A program made the position numbers and the translations under genes. The notes under the pieces were generated by a model. That model ran no database searches, was not told where the DNA came from, and worked only from the letters and a program-made list of their open reading frames with translations. DNA of 64,000 nt, taken from the NCBI GenBank assembly GCA_022316685.1, contig JAKJHU010000185.1, positions 558,001 to 622,000 of the forward strand, given 5' to 3'. The stretch is from Progne subis subis. Lineage: Eukaryota > Chordata > Aves > Passeriformes > Hirundinidae. Within the stretch, counting starts at the first letter, position 1. Each line of letters starts with the position of its first letter. Below, piece after piece: positions 24,665 through 37,300 of the stretch.

Positions 24665-26289
24665 TTCCTGGTACTTTTACTGTGATATGCTTTCAATTTG
24701 CTCTGCCACTAATCTTTTTGTCTTCACGACACAACTCATAATGAGTTGTATTTCATAAGAGTAGGAGCACAAGAATCTGTGATTGTAGTTGATAATTTTT
24801 GTCATTTGTGATCAAGTATTTGACGAGCTTAAGCTTACATGGCGTTTTTCCATAAACCATGCTTCTCCAAATAGATTATCTCCATCCTGAAAAAGTGGAA
24901 ACATTTGGATAGCACAAAAGCAGCAAGACAAACTTTGTGGTTAAGTTGCTTAATTAATGTGCTGATGCAGAGTAATACTCAAAAATTCTACCCACTAGCT
25001 CTCTAAGGCTTCTAGCAAGCCTGGATGCCTTTATTAATATCCAAGGCATGGTGAACAAAGAACAGTTCAATAACGCTATTTGGACAATGATGTAATTCAG
25101 TCAGAATTAGACTTTTTCTATTGGTTTGGCAGAGACTGAAACTCTTTTTCCCTCAGTAGTTCCCAGGTATGTGATGTGCATGCTGCTGTACTGGCAGGCA
25201 GTAGCAGCACTGCCTGGAAAGCAGTTGAAGATAGGTGGTTGACTGATCAGAAGTGTGACTGCTTTTGTTGTTAATATTCCATGGTGTCAGCATGAAATAC
25301 AAATGTATTGTTTAAGATCCTTTTAAAAAATAATAATAAAGTAATTGAAGTTCCAACCAATCTGAAGGTGTTAAGCTTTCAAAGAAAGAGATCAAGCTTT
25401 TTTAATAGCAAATGTGAAATTCAGATGGTCCATGTCAGCAGTGTGCCAAACTTAGCACTGTGAATGAGAATGGTCCACGGGAACTTTATGCATTCACATT
25501 TGAGAAAACAAGTGTGGGTAAAAGGGAAAATTGTTGCCTTGTTCAGGCTCATAGTATTGTAAAAATCCCAAGGAGTTTTTGAGCATAATACATTTGGTAC
25601 TGAGAAAGAAATACCAAAGAAGTTATATTGGTTTGTAATAGAGCTGAGAATATTCACACATTTTGTGGAGTATGTATTTTACACATCATATAATTGGAAA
25701 TAGAATTATAGGGTGAACTGCAAGTCATGGAAAAAGAATTATAGTGATTTGAACATGCTGTAGCTCTTTCTGAGGGTGGAAAGTAATAGAACTATCAAAC
25801 TGAATAACAAAAAAGCTGAATTTCTTGTATTACAGTTAAAAAGAAACATTCAAGTTTTATTCTTGAACACAAATAACAAATTTTCAGAATGCACATTTAA
25901 AAGAAGGAAAAAAAAAATCCCAGGTAAATTGAGTAAGTTGAAGTGTAAAACAGTTATGTATAGTTTTCAGGCTGTTAACAGTAAGAAATGGTACAGCAGA
26001 ATCTTAGAAAGAACATAAATATCACTGGGGGGGCTTGGTCTCTGTAAATGTTTCCAGGAAGAAGGATTGGTATGATTTAAAACCATTAAATGACAAAGAA
26101 AATGAAGCAAAAAACTGTGTGTAGTGTTACACATATATGGTTCCTGAAACTAGGCGTATAAAATATTATACTAAGCTTGACCAGTGAGTGTGTGTTTTAA
26201 TCTTGTGTGTACTGCAAACAGTTTTTTCACCAGTGTATTCAGGCACTGCATAGAATAGCTTGTGCTTGACTGAAGTGTATTTTTTAGAT
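24665..26289. other. Non-coding unique DNA
   Basis: No gene or element recognised. The two frames of about 80 codons (25421-25657 reverse, 25776-26018 forward) have no recognisable motif. Confidence 0.6.
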
Positions 26290-26625
26290 AGATGTCTAGT
26301 TTTCATTTGAAGACATCAAGAGTTAGAAAATGAATTACTTTTCTTGGTAGGTTTTTCCTAATAGTTACGTTGAATTTTTCTGGCTTTGGCTTCCAGCTAT
26401 GGAGTTGTATTAAGCCTTTTTGTACTAGAGACCTGTAGAAACCCATTTTTTTTTTTTTTTCTCTTTGGAAATATTCGTATACTGCTGTCAAGTCACCTTT
26501 CAAATTTTCTTTGATGAACTGAACAGACTGACACCTCTGAACATTTTTACAAGCAGCAGTGAAATATATTTTTTACCTCCCTCTGAATGGCTTGAGATCG
26601 TTCTTTAAAATGCCAGCCCTCAATA
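26290..26625 (-). mobile_element. Ancient L3/CR1-like LINE fragment, reverse
   Basis: The plus strand carries GACATCAAGAG, GTTTTTCCTAATAG, CTGGCTTTGGCTTCCAGC, then CTGTCAAGTCACCTTTCAA and GATGAACTGAACAGACTGA. This is the order seen, as the complement, in old amniote LINEs of the CR1/L3 clade near the ORF2 C-terminus and 3' UTR. It is much more diverged than the CR1 copies elsewhere and is broken by a T run at 26443-26460. The family assignment is from memory of the pattern and should be checked by a repeat search. No open frame remains. Confidence 0.55.
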
Positions 26626-26854
26626 TAATTTGCCATCCTACCATTTTTTAGCTCATCACCCATAATTTTCTAATTTCTTAATGATTGATATGTTGTATAA
26701 TAAAATCCCTAAATATAACTTCAATGAAATCATAGTTATATTTACATTTGACTAATAAGTTTTGTTTGAAAGCTGGTTTAGGCATATAGCTCCTAACCCA
26801 TTCTAAATTCAAATTAGTCTAAGCTTTGGCCATACTGTATAGACCTAATAAAAT

Positions 26855-27080
26855 CATCATAGAATGTCTTGGATTGGAAGGGACCTTAAAGATCATTCAG
26901 TTTCAAGCCCCCTCTCATGGGCTTCATCTTTCACTACACCAGACTCTGCAGAGCTCCATCCAACCTGGCCTTAAATCTTTCCAGGGATGGGTCATCCGCA
27001 GCTTTCTCTAAGCAACCTGTCCCAGTGCCTCACCACCCTCACAAAGAATTTTTTTCTAATATTCATTCTAAACCTACTCT
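26855..27080 (-). mobile_element. CR1 3' end fragment, reverse
   Basis: On the plus strand it begins with CATCATAGAATG, then TTGGAAGGGACCTTAAAGAT, and continues through CATCCAACCTGGCCTTAAAT, CCAGGGATGGG, CAACCTGTCCCAGTGCCTCA and TTTTTTCTAATATTCATTCT. It is the complement of the CR1 C-terminal coding end plus 3' UTR. This is the TAAAGATCAT type of 3' end, different from the CCTTCCAACTCAG type of other copies here. Confidence 0.92.
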
Positions 27081-27130
27081 AGAACTGGTATTTTGAATTC
27101 CACAATAGATAGGTGTCAGTATATCCAGAT

Positions 27131-27230
27131 GTGGGGGGTTTTGTTGGTTTTTTTTGTTTGCTTGTTTTGTTGTTGTTGTTTTGTTTTTCTGTTGTTGTTA
27201 TTGTTGTTTTTCATTTTTGGTTTGGATCTA
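27131..27230. repeat. G/T-rich tract with GTT units
   Basis: Mostly G and T, with GTTGTTGTTGTT and GTTTT units and few C or A. It starts with a G6 run at 27133-27138. Confidence 0.85.
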
Positions 27231-27736
27231 AGGATTTTCAGTATCGTGCTTTTCTTTAGCAGGGTCGAACACTTACTAATTGTATTGCCACAATACCTTA
27301 GTGTCACCTGCATTTTTATCAGAGTCCTAGATGTACCAGAAAATGTAATGATTATGATGCATCTCAGCATCACATATTGAGCTTTAAGAACAAAGCAAGC
27401 ACTATATTTCGACTGTAGGCTCATCTCTCCTAATATCTTAACTTCTTCAACAGCTTCTTATAAACAAATATTGAAGGAGTGAAGCAGAACAGAATGATCC
27501 TTTTTCTTACATGTGCACTCAATGGCATTAGCAATTTCCTGAGGAATTACATTCCAGATCATTCTGCTTAATAGCCACTAATGGATTTATCATGCCTTTC
27601 CTAGAGACCTTAAATATCTGGCTTTTGTTGTGCTCACTTTTTTCCAGATTGTTAAAAAGCAATATTAATACTTTAAAAATGTGTTAATAGATATCTTACT
27701 CAACAAGACATTCTGGGTTAACACTTTGTTTCTTTA

Positions 27737-27882
27737 TGTTGGTGTTTTGTTGGGGTTTTGAGGGTGTTTTGTTGGGTTTTTTTGTTTTGTTTTGTTTTTT
27801 GTTTATTTTTGTTGTTGTTGTTTTGGGGTTTTGTGGGGGTTTTTTTTGTTTGTTTGGTTTTGGTGGTTTTTTGTTGTTGTTG
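27737..27882. repeat. G/T-rich tract, about 145 bases
   Basis: Nearly all G and T: GTTTT, GTT and GGGTTTT units with only three A. It ends in (GTT)n before a CTGCAG. The asymmetry is the same as at 55457-55650. Confidence 0.9.
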
Positions 27883-28003
27883 CTGCAGTGGGTGGGCAAG
27901 GGTCTTACCCCCTATGAATTTTATTGTATCTTTTAGGGTCTATAAAATCTTAAGAGCTGTTGAAGGGAAATGGGACTCCTCTTCCCACAACAATAATTAT
28001 AAC

Positions 28004-28031
28004 ACATTTATAATTGTACATTTATAATTGT
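28004..28031. repeat. Perfect 14-bp tandem duplication
   Basis: ACATTTATAATTGT occurs twice head to tail (28004-28017 and 28018-28031) with no mismatch. Confidence 0.95.
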
Positions 28032-29481
28032 CTTTTTGGCCTAGAAAGTCAAAATAAGGATAATTCACCCTATAAGTCCCCTCACTCCCTGTATCTTGCT
28101 GAACCCTTCACTCCTTTAGGGAATAATTACCGACGGAGCAAACAAAAATGGGTGCCGAAGGAGGGAAGAGGGCAAATGGCACTCATAGAAAAATCTCTTG
28201 TTGCAAATCCAGCCTCAAACTTAGTCTTTTCTGATGCTTGGAATGACAAACGATAAAAAGAGACAATAGAGGATCCTACCCAGAGGCATTTTCCAGCAGT
28301 TTTTTATTTTGGTAAGTTGTTTCACAGTGATAAGAACAATCTTACCTAAGGTCAACTAAAATTGTCCCCAGATCACCAAAAATATAATCATAACAGCTGT
28401 AGTGATGGTAGCAAATCTTCCCAGGCTGCCCAACTAGTTTGTACAGACCTTTTGGGCCATTTAACAATCACTGGATGAGGAGAGAGGGTGGGAATATGAA
28501 AGACAGTGAGAACAGCTCTATCTGTGCCTTTTGATACGGCTGCCCCAGAAGGTGGTGTTCCACGGTGCCGTACAATCGCTTCACACCTGTCAGTAGTTGA
28601 TTTCTGTTGGCTTCTGTTGGCAAATTGAAGTTTCGGCATCCTCGATTTCATGAAGCATCCTTAACTTCGTTTTCAAGAGCGACCATAAGCCCAGGCTTGA
28701 AATGAGACCTCTACTCCTAAATTAAGGTTTCTTGGCCTCCTGATGGTAGCAATCTGTTTATCGTTGCAGACCTGGAAAAATTAATCAATAACGTTTTCTT
28801 CAGCTGTATTGCTTTTCAAACTCATTCCAATTCTATTGGTAGACTTTACCCAAGATCAGGAATCTGTTGAAGCCTGGAAATGAAAAATTGGGTACTCAGA
28901 GCCGCTTTCTGTTATCTTCTATAACTTCTGCTAACTGCTGCACTAATTTCATCCCTTGCATTCTCAGATTTCAATTCTGAACCCAGCCTTCAGTGAGGTG
29001 GCAGAATAAGAACTAAACTGAAAATTAAAACTAAGACACTTTTATCTCCTGATGTCAGCTGTCAGCTTTGCTCATCAGCCTGATAGGATTTAGCAATGGT
29101 TTGGGGGTGCACAGCTCCAGTCTCTGTAAACCTGACCATTAACTTCAGTTCTATCTCTTATCTTTTAATACAGACTTGACATCCACTTTTGCCTCTTCTA
29201 AAACAGAAAATAAGATATTCAAGTCATCTACTGGTTAATCAGCCAGTCTCTGTAGCTCTTTCCTTGGGTTTTTCAGTCTTCATTTGCAGTTACAATACCT
29301 TATGAGACTCTGATATGTCCATGTTTCAGAAGCTAGCAGCATTGTTTGGTTTTATTTTGAAAAGTTGTTTCTAATGTCTAGTGCTAATACTATTTGTTTG
29401 CCTCCCATTAATATCCTTAATGGATTTTACAGTGGTTTAATCTCCCTTGTTTCATAAAAAATGCTAGAAAAATGTCAACAC
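28032..29481. other. Unassigned block with reverse-strand open frame
   Basis: About 1.4 kb with no confident assignment. The reverse frame 28651-28388 (87 codons) has no recognised domain. In another reverse frame, just past that frame's end, a hydrophobic stretch beginning TITTAVMIIFLVIWG can be read. Upstream on the same strand a short frame reads CKGMKLVQQLAEVIEDNRKR, which is coiled-coil-like. A 10-bp tandem TTCTGTTGGC lies near 28602-28622. These scraps could come from an old retroelement, but I cannot name one. Confidence 0.3.
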
Positions 29482-29815
29482 TTGATGACAAGAAGACTGA
29501 AGTACTTAACTACTTTGTGCCTCAGTTTTCACTGGCAACCTCTTTTTCCGTGCTTCTCAAGTGGATGGACAGATAAATGGGGGGCCAGGGGAGCAAATTT
29601 CCTCTTACTGTAAAGTAAGATTTATCACCATGTGAGGAGCCTGAATATACATAAAACCTGGTGATATGCATCTGAGTTCTGAAGGAATGGGCAAATGTAG
29701 TTTTCAAGCCAGTCTCTGCGGTATTGGAAAAGTCACGGCACTCAGATGAAGTCACAGGTTAGTGGGAAATGGGAAGATGGCACCCATCTTCAATTCAGCC
29801 CAGGAAAGTTTCCTT
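29482..29815 (+). mobile_element. CR1 LINE internal fragment (endonuclease-RT linker), forward
   Basis: Old CR1 ORF2 segment lacking both ends. Diagnostic pieces are AAGACTGAAGTACTTAAC, TGCCTCAGTTTTCAC, CCTGAATATACATAA, GATATGCATC and GAGTTCTGAAGGAAT, then GAAAAGTCACGGCACTCAG and GATGGCACCCATCTTCAA. They follow in the order of the linker and early RT region of CR1. Several in-frame stops and shifts are present. CR1 copies normally keep the 3' end, so loss of the downstream part implies a later deletion or an internal rearrangement. The right edge is approximate. Confidence 0.75.
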
Positions 29816-30164
29816 CATTGTTGAAAAACCAGGAGAGAAAGTTATTCTGAAAATGATAAGCCCATCCAATTTTTGCTTCAAGTATATACGGTTTGTATCA
29901 ACTACAGTTTGGCAGCCAAAACCTTTGAAGGTCTCACAACCTTCCAATTCACACAGGTTTGAGAGTATCCTATTTGCTATTAACTTAACATGTATATTCC
30001 CAGGCTGCTGCTGAATAACAGCAAAAATTTCAAAGTTGCATTCAGTTAGTGCTTTGCCAGCTCAGACATTTTCTCCCAGATTCATTCGGCTGGTAGACAG
30101 CAGTATGCAATAGTTTCTTTCCAAATTGGAGGAGAGAATGATCTTCTTTCCTTTTTATATATTT

Positions 30165-30177
30165 ATAATAATAATAA

Positions 30178-30212
<35 letters not shown>
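30165..30212. repeat. (TAA)n followed by A29
   Basis: About five TAA units (30165-30180) run into TTT and then 29 A (30184-30212). Typical of slippage at an A-rich seed. Confidence 0.95.
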
Positions 30213-30214
<2 letters not shown>

Positions 30215-30382
30215 AACTCTACTCAACATATATATCCAAGAGGCTGATTTTTGCCAGCAGAGAAATTTGGTCTAAATCACTAAAAAGGAAGTTTAAAGAG
30301 ATTCAAGTGCTGTGTGGAGAATCCAAAACCACTGAGGATTATTGCCTGTTGTGGTTGCTTATTTTAACTTTTAATTAGTGGG

Positions 30383-30400
30383 TTTTTTTTTTTTTTTTTT
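30383..30400. repeat. Poly-T run beside reverse CR1 end
   Basis: 18 T directly outside the 3' end of the reverse CR1 at 30405. Read on the element's strand it sits where a poly-A tail would be. Confidence 0.9.
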
Positions 30401-30404
30401 ATTA

Positions 30405-30541
30405 GTGACTCATAGAGCAGTTTGGGTTGTAAGGGACCTTAAAGATCATCTTGTTCCAGCCCCCCCTGCCATGAGCAGGGACACCTTCCATTAGGTTGCT
30501 CAAGTCAGGCCCATGATTTCCATAACTAGCCTGGGCAGCTT
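30405..30541 (-). mobile_element. CR1 3' end fragment, reverse
   Basis: The plus strand reads CTCATAGAGCAGTTTGGGTT, AAGGGACCTTAAAGATCATC, TTGTTCCAGCC, CCATGAGCAGGGACACCTTC and GGTTGCTCAA, then a diverged AGCCTGGGCAGCTT. It is the complement of the CR1 3' UTR of the TAAAGATCAT type. The octamer region is reduced to a single decayed copy. Confidence 0.92.
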
Positions 30542-33500
30542 ATACCGTTCTTATCTGTAGGTCTGATGAAGGCAGCAGTAATTAGAACAAATGAAACAAC
30601 AGAAAATACAGAGTTCTGTTCTTGGAAGTGTCTCATATTACTTTGATAAATGGGATACAGAGAAAGGCCTGACTCATCTGGAAATAAGAAGTGTGGTGAG
30701 AAATGCAAGATAAAGCTGTGTAAAAAGAAATGTAGTTTTATGCCACTGAGCTTGGGGTAAAAAAACAGTGGGATATCAGCTCTCTATTCTTCAGATGCTG
30801 AAAGGCACTGTTTCTTTCTGTTGTGGGAAAAGATCCTGAAAGATATGAAGGAGAAGTTATGAGAGAACTAAGAATAAAAGCACGTCGGGTCTGGGACTAA
30901 TAAAACCTGGCATACAATTTAAAATGTTCTTTCTTATCACAATATTGATTCATAAAGCAGACTTGGAGCTGACCAAGTTGTGATTAAATATGGCAGATAT
31001 AAGCAGTAAAGTCATCTGATAGGTTGGTTTAGCTGTGTTATGTTAGGGATCCGTGACATCAGAGTCGAGAGTGGGCTTGGAGACTTACTGGTACAGCCTT
31101 GTGCAAACCCTGCACCCACACCTGTACAGTCACTGTGTGGAACAGGGAGCACAGGGCGATTTCAAGCAGGAATGGATCTCGGGGAGTCCAGCTCTATCCT
31201 GCTGTGAGCAGCAGAATCAGCTCTGAGATCAGACCAGGTTTCTGAAGGTTTTATCCCCTTGGGCTGTCAAAATCCACAGCATGAAGAGTGCACAGCCTCT
31301 CCCGGTAATCAGCTCCACTCCATGACTGTCCTGTAGAAATCATACTGGAAAAGATCCTTGGCACCAGTGGGCTGTATTGGAAGGGAAAGGAAACAGGTAA
31401 AGATTCTATATGGAGCTGTTAGATACAGTGGTGCAAGTAGTAACGTAAACCCGAAAGATGTGTTTGAAATACTGGCACACGTGCTCATTCTGAGCAAAAT
31501 AGAAGTGATGAGAATGCCTGCCCTTCCAAGGATTTACCATCCGCTATTTGCAAATGACTCCATCTGGTTTAATGCCAGTAGAGTGCCAAGAAAATAAAGG
31601 TTTATTCACCATCTGTCACTCCCACGTGTGTGCTTTTGAAGGTGCTTTTGAATCTGATGACATTGATTCCCAGCTCAGTCCAGTACATGACTCATCATGA
31701 AATTGAGGACTTGAAACATAAATAGCAAAATACAATATTATCTTGTGGAGTTTCAAGCGCTGTAGCCGCTAATTTCCTGAGAAGGAAAACTCTAGTTTGT
31801 GTGATACTTAGGATTAGTAAATAGTACTATTATGACCATATTTTCATTCATTTATGGATATGGTGAATGCAAAGCAAGACAAAATAAGTAGATTGGCATA
31901 GAAAATCTCATCTTCAGAACCTGATCAGGATATCATCTGGGGGGATCTTGTGTAAAACATCTGCACACACTGCAATATTAAATTTGAATATTAAAAATGA
32001 ACCCAGAATGGAGCTGCAGAAATTGCAAGTTCTGCTTGGGTATAGGAGTGTGTAGCACAAGGAAGAGCTTTTGTGCTAGACTTCAGTAGTTCCAGTTAGA
32101 ATCATAATCTTAAGTCATCCTGGGTATCACCAAATAAGTAGTTGTTCTGAGAGTCCTTCCTCATCCTCTTATCACTAAGTATTGGGAAGAACTTGTTCAT
32201 AAGGCTTTTAGCAGCATACTACCCATTGTAGATCCCATTTGTTGTGTTGTGACTGCATCCATTATTTCAGCACAGTTAGTGAGCCACTCTGAGACTTTGA
32301 TTCTAGTGTGTTATGTTCAAATTCAATAGAAGAGCAGTCTTCAAGAATACAAGTATATAAGGAATATCTTGAAGAACAAGTAAACATTTACATGGAATAA
32401 GTGGTTGATGGTGTTTAATGGACTTTCAGACAATTGCAACTCCAGTGTAAATCGTTCTGATTCTCGCAGCAGTTGTGATATTTTTTTCCTAAAGATTTGG
32501 GTGAATAAGTTCAGCCATCATCAAGCTTCAAATAAAGCTGAGTTAAAATCTGCAATGATTACCTGGAACACTACTGGTTCTTTCCAGGGAATCCCATCAG
32601 GCTGATCATGGAGGGGGTTTCTATTTGGCTGTCTAGCTGCTGCATCCTAGGCCTTGCACTTAAAACCTTGATAGTTCTGTCTAGGACAAGGAATCCCTAT
32701 GGATTCATGAGGCTCCAAGACAGTTGTAGCAATGATAAGAAGGTATCTGTTCCTTACACACTGTCTTGGTGGTCTCTTAGTCTTTCCCTTTTCCACATGA
32801 CAGGGTTCCTCGTTGACAGCATGGAAGTTTAGCATCTGTAGTACATTTCAGGCCCATTCATGTTCTGGGATGATAGAGGTAGGTGGAGTCTCTCAGAAGT
32901 GCCAGGAGATGGTTAGCCACTGTATTCTCAGGAAGGAATGTGAATGCGGGGATGAGAGTGGTAGCATGCGAACCTTAGTTAGAGACACTTGTGCAGCAGT
33001 GCATGCTGAGATCATCCTCATTTGACTTTATGAGTGGGTAATAGACATCTTCACTTCTGCCTAGACCCACACACCTCTTCACAGTACCACAATGATCCAA
33101 AAATTGAAGCAAGAGGTTTGTATATACTTTGGCTGGAGAGTTGAAGGACCATAAATATGCACAGGACTTGTATGCATATAAATCTAAGTGTACACAAGCA
33201 TATCCATGGTTATAATTGAAAGACACAACCTGCTTTTTTAAATTCTACTTTTCCTGCCTTACTCCTAGGATAGGAAAGTCTAGGTCAAGTAGTTCCCAGT
33301 AGCCACAAGTATCTATGGGTGAATATGCTATTTAAATAAAAGAGGAGTGGATGCTTAAGGCACTATATTTTAACTAGAAGCCTCCAAATGACACCTTTGT
33401 TAATAATTTCATATGACCTTGTGCAAACTGTACTTATCCTAAGTGAAAAGCGCTTAATTTTACTCACATTCCTCATCATGAAGTTCAACTGGACCATTTT

Positions 33501-36500
33501 AATGGTCAGTGTGAAGAGAATTGTCATTGAACAGAGATTCGGGGGTTAAACAGCTGCTTACAGCCTAAAGAAAGAGGTAATATTTGTTAATACTCTCTTA
33601 ATGTTACATATCTGTGGTTTTCCATGTGCAAAGTGTGGATAAATGCCTTTTTTATTTAATTTGTTTAGTCCAGTCAGACTCCAGTCCTGCTACTTACATC
33701 GGCCAAATATTACCCTGCATGGTTTGAAGATCTACTGATCTTGACTGATTAGTCAAGTCCTTACAGAGTCAGGTGTTAATTTGTGAGCCCTTAGAAAAGT
33801 GTATTTGGGATAGCAATTACTTAATATGTATACAAGGCTAGACACTATGGCAGTGGAGCCACAACATCTGTATTTATAATTTTAATCCAAGTAATGCTTC
33901 AGCTCTCACCTGTCCAATATAATGAAATTCCAAAGCACAAGTTTTGTTAAAAGAACAAGCCAGTGCAATAGTTACAGCGAAATGAAACCCAGGTTGTTCT
34001 TCTAACTAGATTAGCTGTTGTAACCTTCTGGAGACATATTTTCATCCAAAAGAAAGCAGTGGTTCTCTAGGGTCTGCAGAAGTCATGCCTTGAAGAAAAT
34101 TGCCAGTCAGAATAACAAGAGTGTGTATTTTTACTGTATGGAATCTGGTTTACATTCTATAGGGGTTTCCCAGGATGTTCCCTTTGTAATTTTTGGACCT
34201 GAGTTAATGTAAAAATCTTTTAAAATTTGCATTTCAATTGAAGCCTTTAAATAGATGTTTAGACTTAACAGGAGGAAAGGCTAGGTTCTTGTAAAAATAC
34301 TTTATTGTTCTTTTGATGAATAGAAATGTGTATTTTCTTGACACTGAAACTTTCACAGAAAAAAAAAAAAGCCCACAAACGTTTGGGAAAACAGTTTCTT
34401 AAAGGGACATTTGGTGGGTTTTTTTGAGTCCAGAGCAGTAGTTAATTTTGTTATTTCCCTGAGGAGGATGATTTGATGAAGTAGTTCTCAGAGGCAGTTG
34501 TAATACTATTTTGTTGATGACATTACTCATTCTTCCCAAGTTTCCTAAAGCATGCCTTTTTGACCTATACACTTGTTCTTTCCTTCCTGTGGTTCTTGGA
34601 GGGATTTGTAATGCACAGTGTACATTTCAGTGGTAGGAAAAGTTGTCAGTTTCTAGATGAGGAAACAGCATAACACTTCATCATATTATGTTTGGTAAGC
34701 ATAAAGCTCCTAGGGAGATACAGTTAGCCCCATGAAGTACAAATGAAATATTTGGAAGCAAGCTAACCTGCAACTCCACAAAATACAGTTGCTGCATAGG
34801 AAATAATACTTTCTGTGTAAATGGTTGAGTCTACTTGTTTCCTCAAATAAGAATAATGGGAAAAAAAAAAAAAAATTCAGAACCCCTTCAGCTTTGAGGA
34901 GCACTTGAAATTGAGGGTAGAAACCAGACTGTTGCTGAGATACTGGAAGTAATTATTAATTTAAGAAAGATGTCGTTCTTAAAATCTCTGTAAAAACACA
35001 TGCTACTATGATATAAACAGCAAGAAATAAAGGTCAAGTATAAGATCTAGACGCTTCAGTTCACCTTGGTGGAGTAAGCCATCATGGAATTTTTTGTTTT
35101 AAATTTGACAAATGTAACAATTTACAGTTGTTGTGCACAACCTTAAAAAAATCCAGTAAATTAAACACTCCAGTGTAACATTGAAACCCCTGATACTGTT
35201 GAAGCACTGGAAAATGAGAAAGGGACATATAGTGAGCAAAAAGATTAGATATGTGTTACAAAATAATAGAAGTGTGTTAATGAAGACAAATTGTATAGTA
35301 CAAGATTTTCAATTTCATAGTGCCCTTATGATGATTTTCACTACTTAGCAGGATGTGCTACAGGCTTAGAACAAGTAATTAGATTTTTTTTTTTTAGATT
35401 TTTTTCCAGGCCTGTTTTCCCAGGGCTGTGCATTGCTTTATAATGCATTGCTTTGCCCTATAACTCTTACTGGGGAAAAGTGTAATTATTTAGTTTGGTC
35501 TCACACTGGGGTCCCAGCATTCTCTGTCTTGTGCCTCTTCTACTTCTACTTAATGTATCAGTGCATTACAGACTTTTCATGGAAATGGGTTCTGGTAGTT
35601 TCTGTCAAGTCTTCAAGCTTCATGTCCCAACAACCCTGAACATCATATCTGAGATTTCTTTTCTGTGAAGTGTTTGAATCCTTTATTTTATCAACTATGT
35701 CTATTGCTACTTTGGTGATACTGTTAATGCTTTTTAGAAGCTGCATTAAAACCCAAATCTTAATGTGCACAAGAATAACAGAAGCAACCTGGACAGTGTG
35801 GGCAGCATCTGCAAAGCAGAGTCTGCCATCTCAAAAAATCTAGGTATTTATATGACTGAAGGTCAGTCTGAGATTCCCCTGGGAGTTCCTAGGTGAGAAG
35901 AAAAAGAATTTCAAAACTGATTCATTGTGAAATAAATCAGCCTGTGAGAGTTTTCCAAACGTCATACTCAATTCATGCAGTTGTGGTCTTTACTGCTGCC
36001 TGTAAAAGAAAATTGCTGTGAGGCTTCATGGGACATAAATAATTAAAATCTGCTTTTATTGACCAAGCCAAAGGCAGGGTTAAGTAGTCTTAAGCGTGTG
36101 CCCTGGAAATAGGTGAAAAACAGTTTCTGTATGGAAAAATGTAATTATTATTCTTATTGATAAGACAAATATCCATATAAAAAGAATTTTGTTTCACCAT
36201 TACTGCTGCTAATGTTATTTTTAAATTCATTTGTAGCTGTCTGTATAGGTCAAACAGTTTCTAATTTATAATTTTTTAGATAACTTTTTTTTCTTAACAA
36301 TTTGTTGACTTTTCAGCAAGCTCTGGCTCATTAAGTACAATGAGAGATCATATTTTCCTGTTTTCTCACCTCCCTAAAGAAGAATATTTGTAGCATAAGA
36401 TGAATGCTCCCTGGGGAGTGAGTCTCCATGCCTCCAGATTTCCACTAGGTACACCCCAGTGTTATTCAGTCTGACTGTGCAGTTCCTATCATATCAGCTT

Positions 36501-37053
36501 TGCAGGGACTTCACCCTGGTGACTATTAAAGGGGAGACTGGATTCAGCATTAACATATTGACTTGCAAGGTGCTTAACTTGGTGTCCTGAATACATTTCT
36601 GACTTACTAACCCGTATCTACCATGGCAGATTTCCAAAACCTTTGCCTGGGAATATAATTCTATTCAGTAAGACTTTTAAAAAACCTTTGAGATTTTTTT
36701 TTTTTCCACCTGAATTCACTAAAGGCTTTAATGTCATCGTATTTAGCATTTTTTTTGTGTGTCTTTGCCTTTAAATCTCCCAGAAAGCCAATATGAATTA
36801 ATCAGAATCATACCATGTACTGCTTTCCTTAATCTTTTTTTTTTTTCCCTTAGCTATCACACAGGAGCACATAAGTTTTAATGCTATGTGACAGTGCTTT
36901 GGGGAATCTGCATTCAAGCACTATTTTCTTGCAGTTATTCTTTTATTTCATCCACATTTCCCAAAATCTATTGTATGCCTTCAAGAAACCACAGTAGGCC
37001 TGTGCTATTAGATATATACACAGGACTCCAACCTGGCTTTCCTTCTAGTGAAG

Positions 37054-37071
37054 AAAAAAAAAAAAAAAAAA
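37054..37071. repeat. Poly-A run (A18)
   Basis: 18 A preceded by GAAG; no element body recognised. Confidence 0.95.
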
Positions 37072-37300
37072 TCGTGTTTAAAGAGAAAATAAATCCTTAT
37101 GGTTGGGATGCATTACTATAAAATGAAGATTAAATTATTTTGTAATTTCTGAGGTTGAATTAATCTCTTGTGCTGTGCTATAGGATGCGTAGTTTTGGGA
37201 AGCAGTGAGAGAATTATTTAGAATCAACTAGCTCCTTATGCACTGATGAAAAATGACATGTTGAACCCCCCTGGTTCTTTTTAGAAAGGGCTGATTTCCA

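Larger units (their letters stand above)
27081..28003. other. Non-coding DNA with two large G/T tracts
   Basis: Between the tracts (27231-27736) no element is recognised. Open frames through the tracts encode only Phe/Leu/Val-rich or Lys/Asn/Gln-rich low-complexity peptides and are not genes. Confidence 0.6.
29816..30404. other. Non-coding spacer with simple repeats
   Basis: AT-rich. It holds (TAA)n plus A29 at 30165-30212 and T18 at 30383-30400. No gene seen. Confidence 0.6.

Noticed and set aside
27116..27936. Gln/Asn/Lys-rich and Phe/Val-rich frames at 27.1-27.9 kb
   Set aside because: Products of the G/T tracts.
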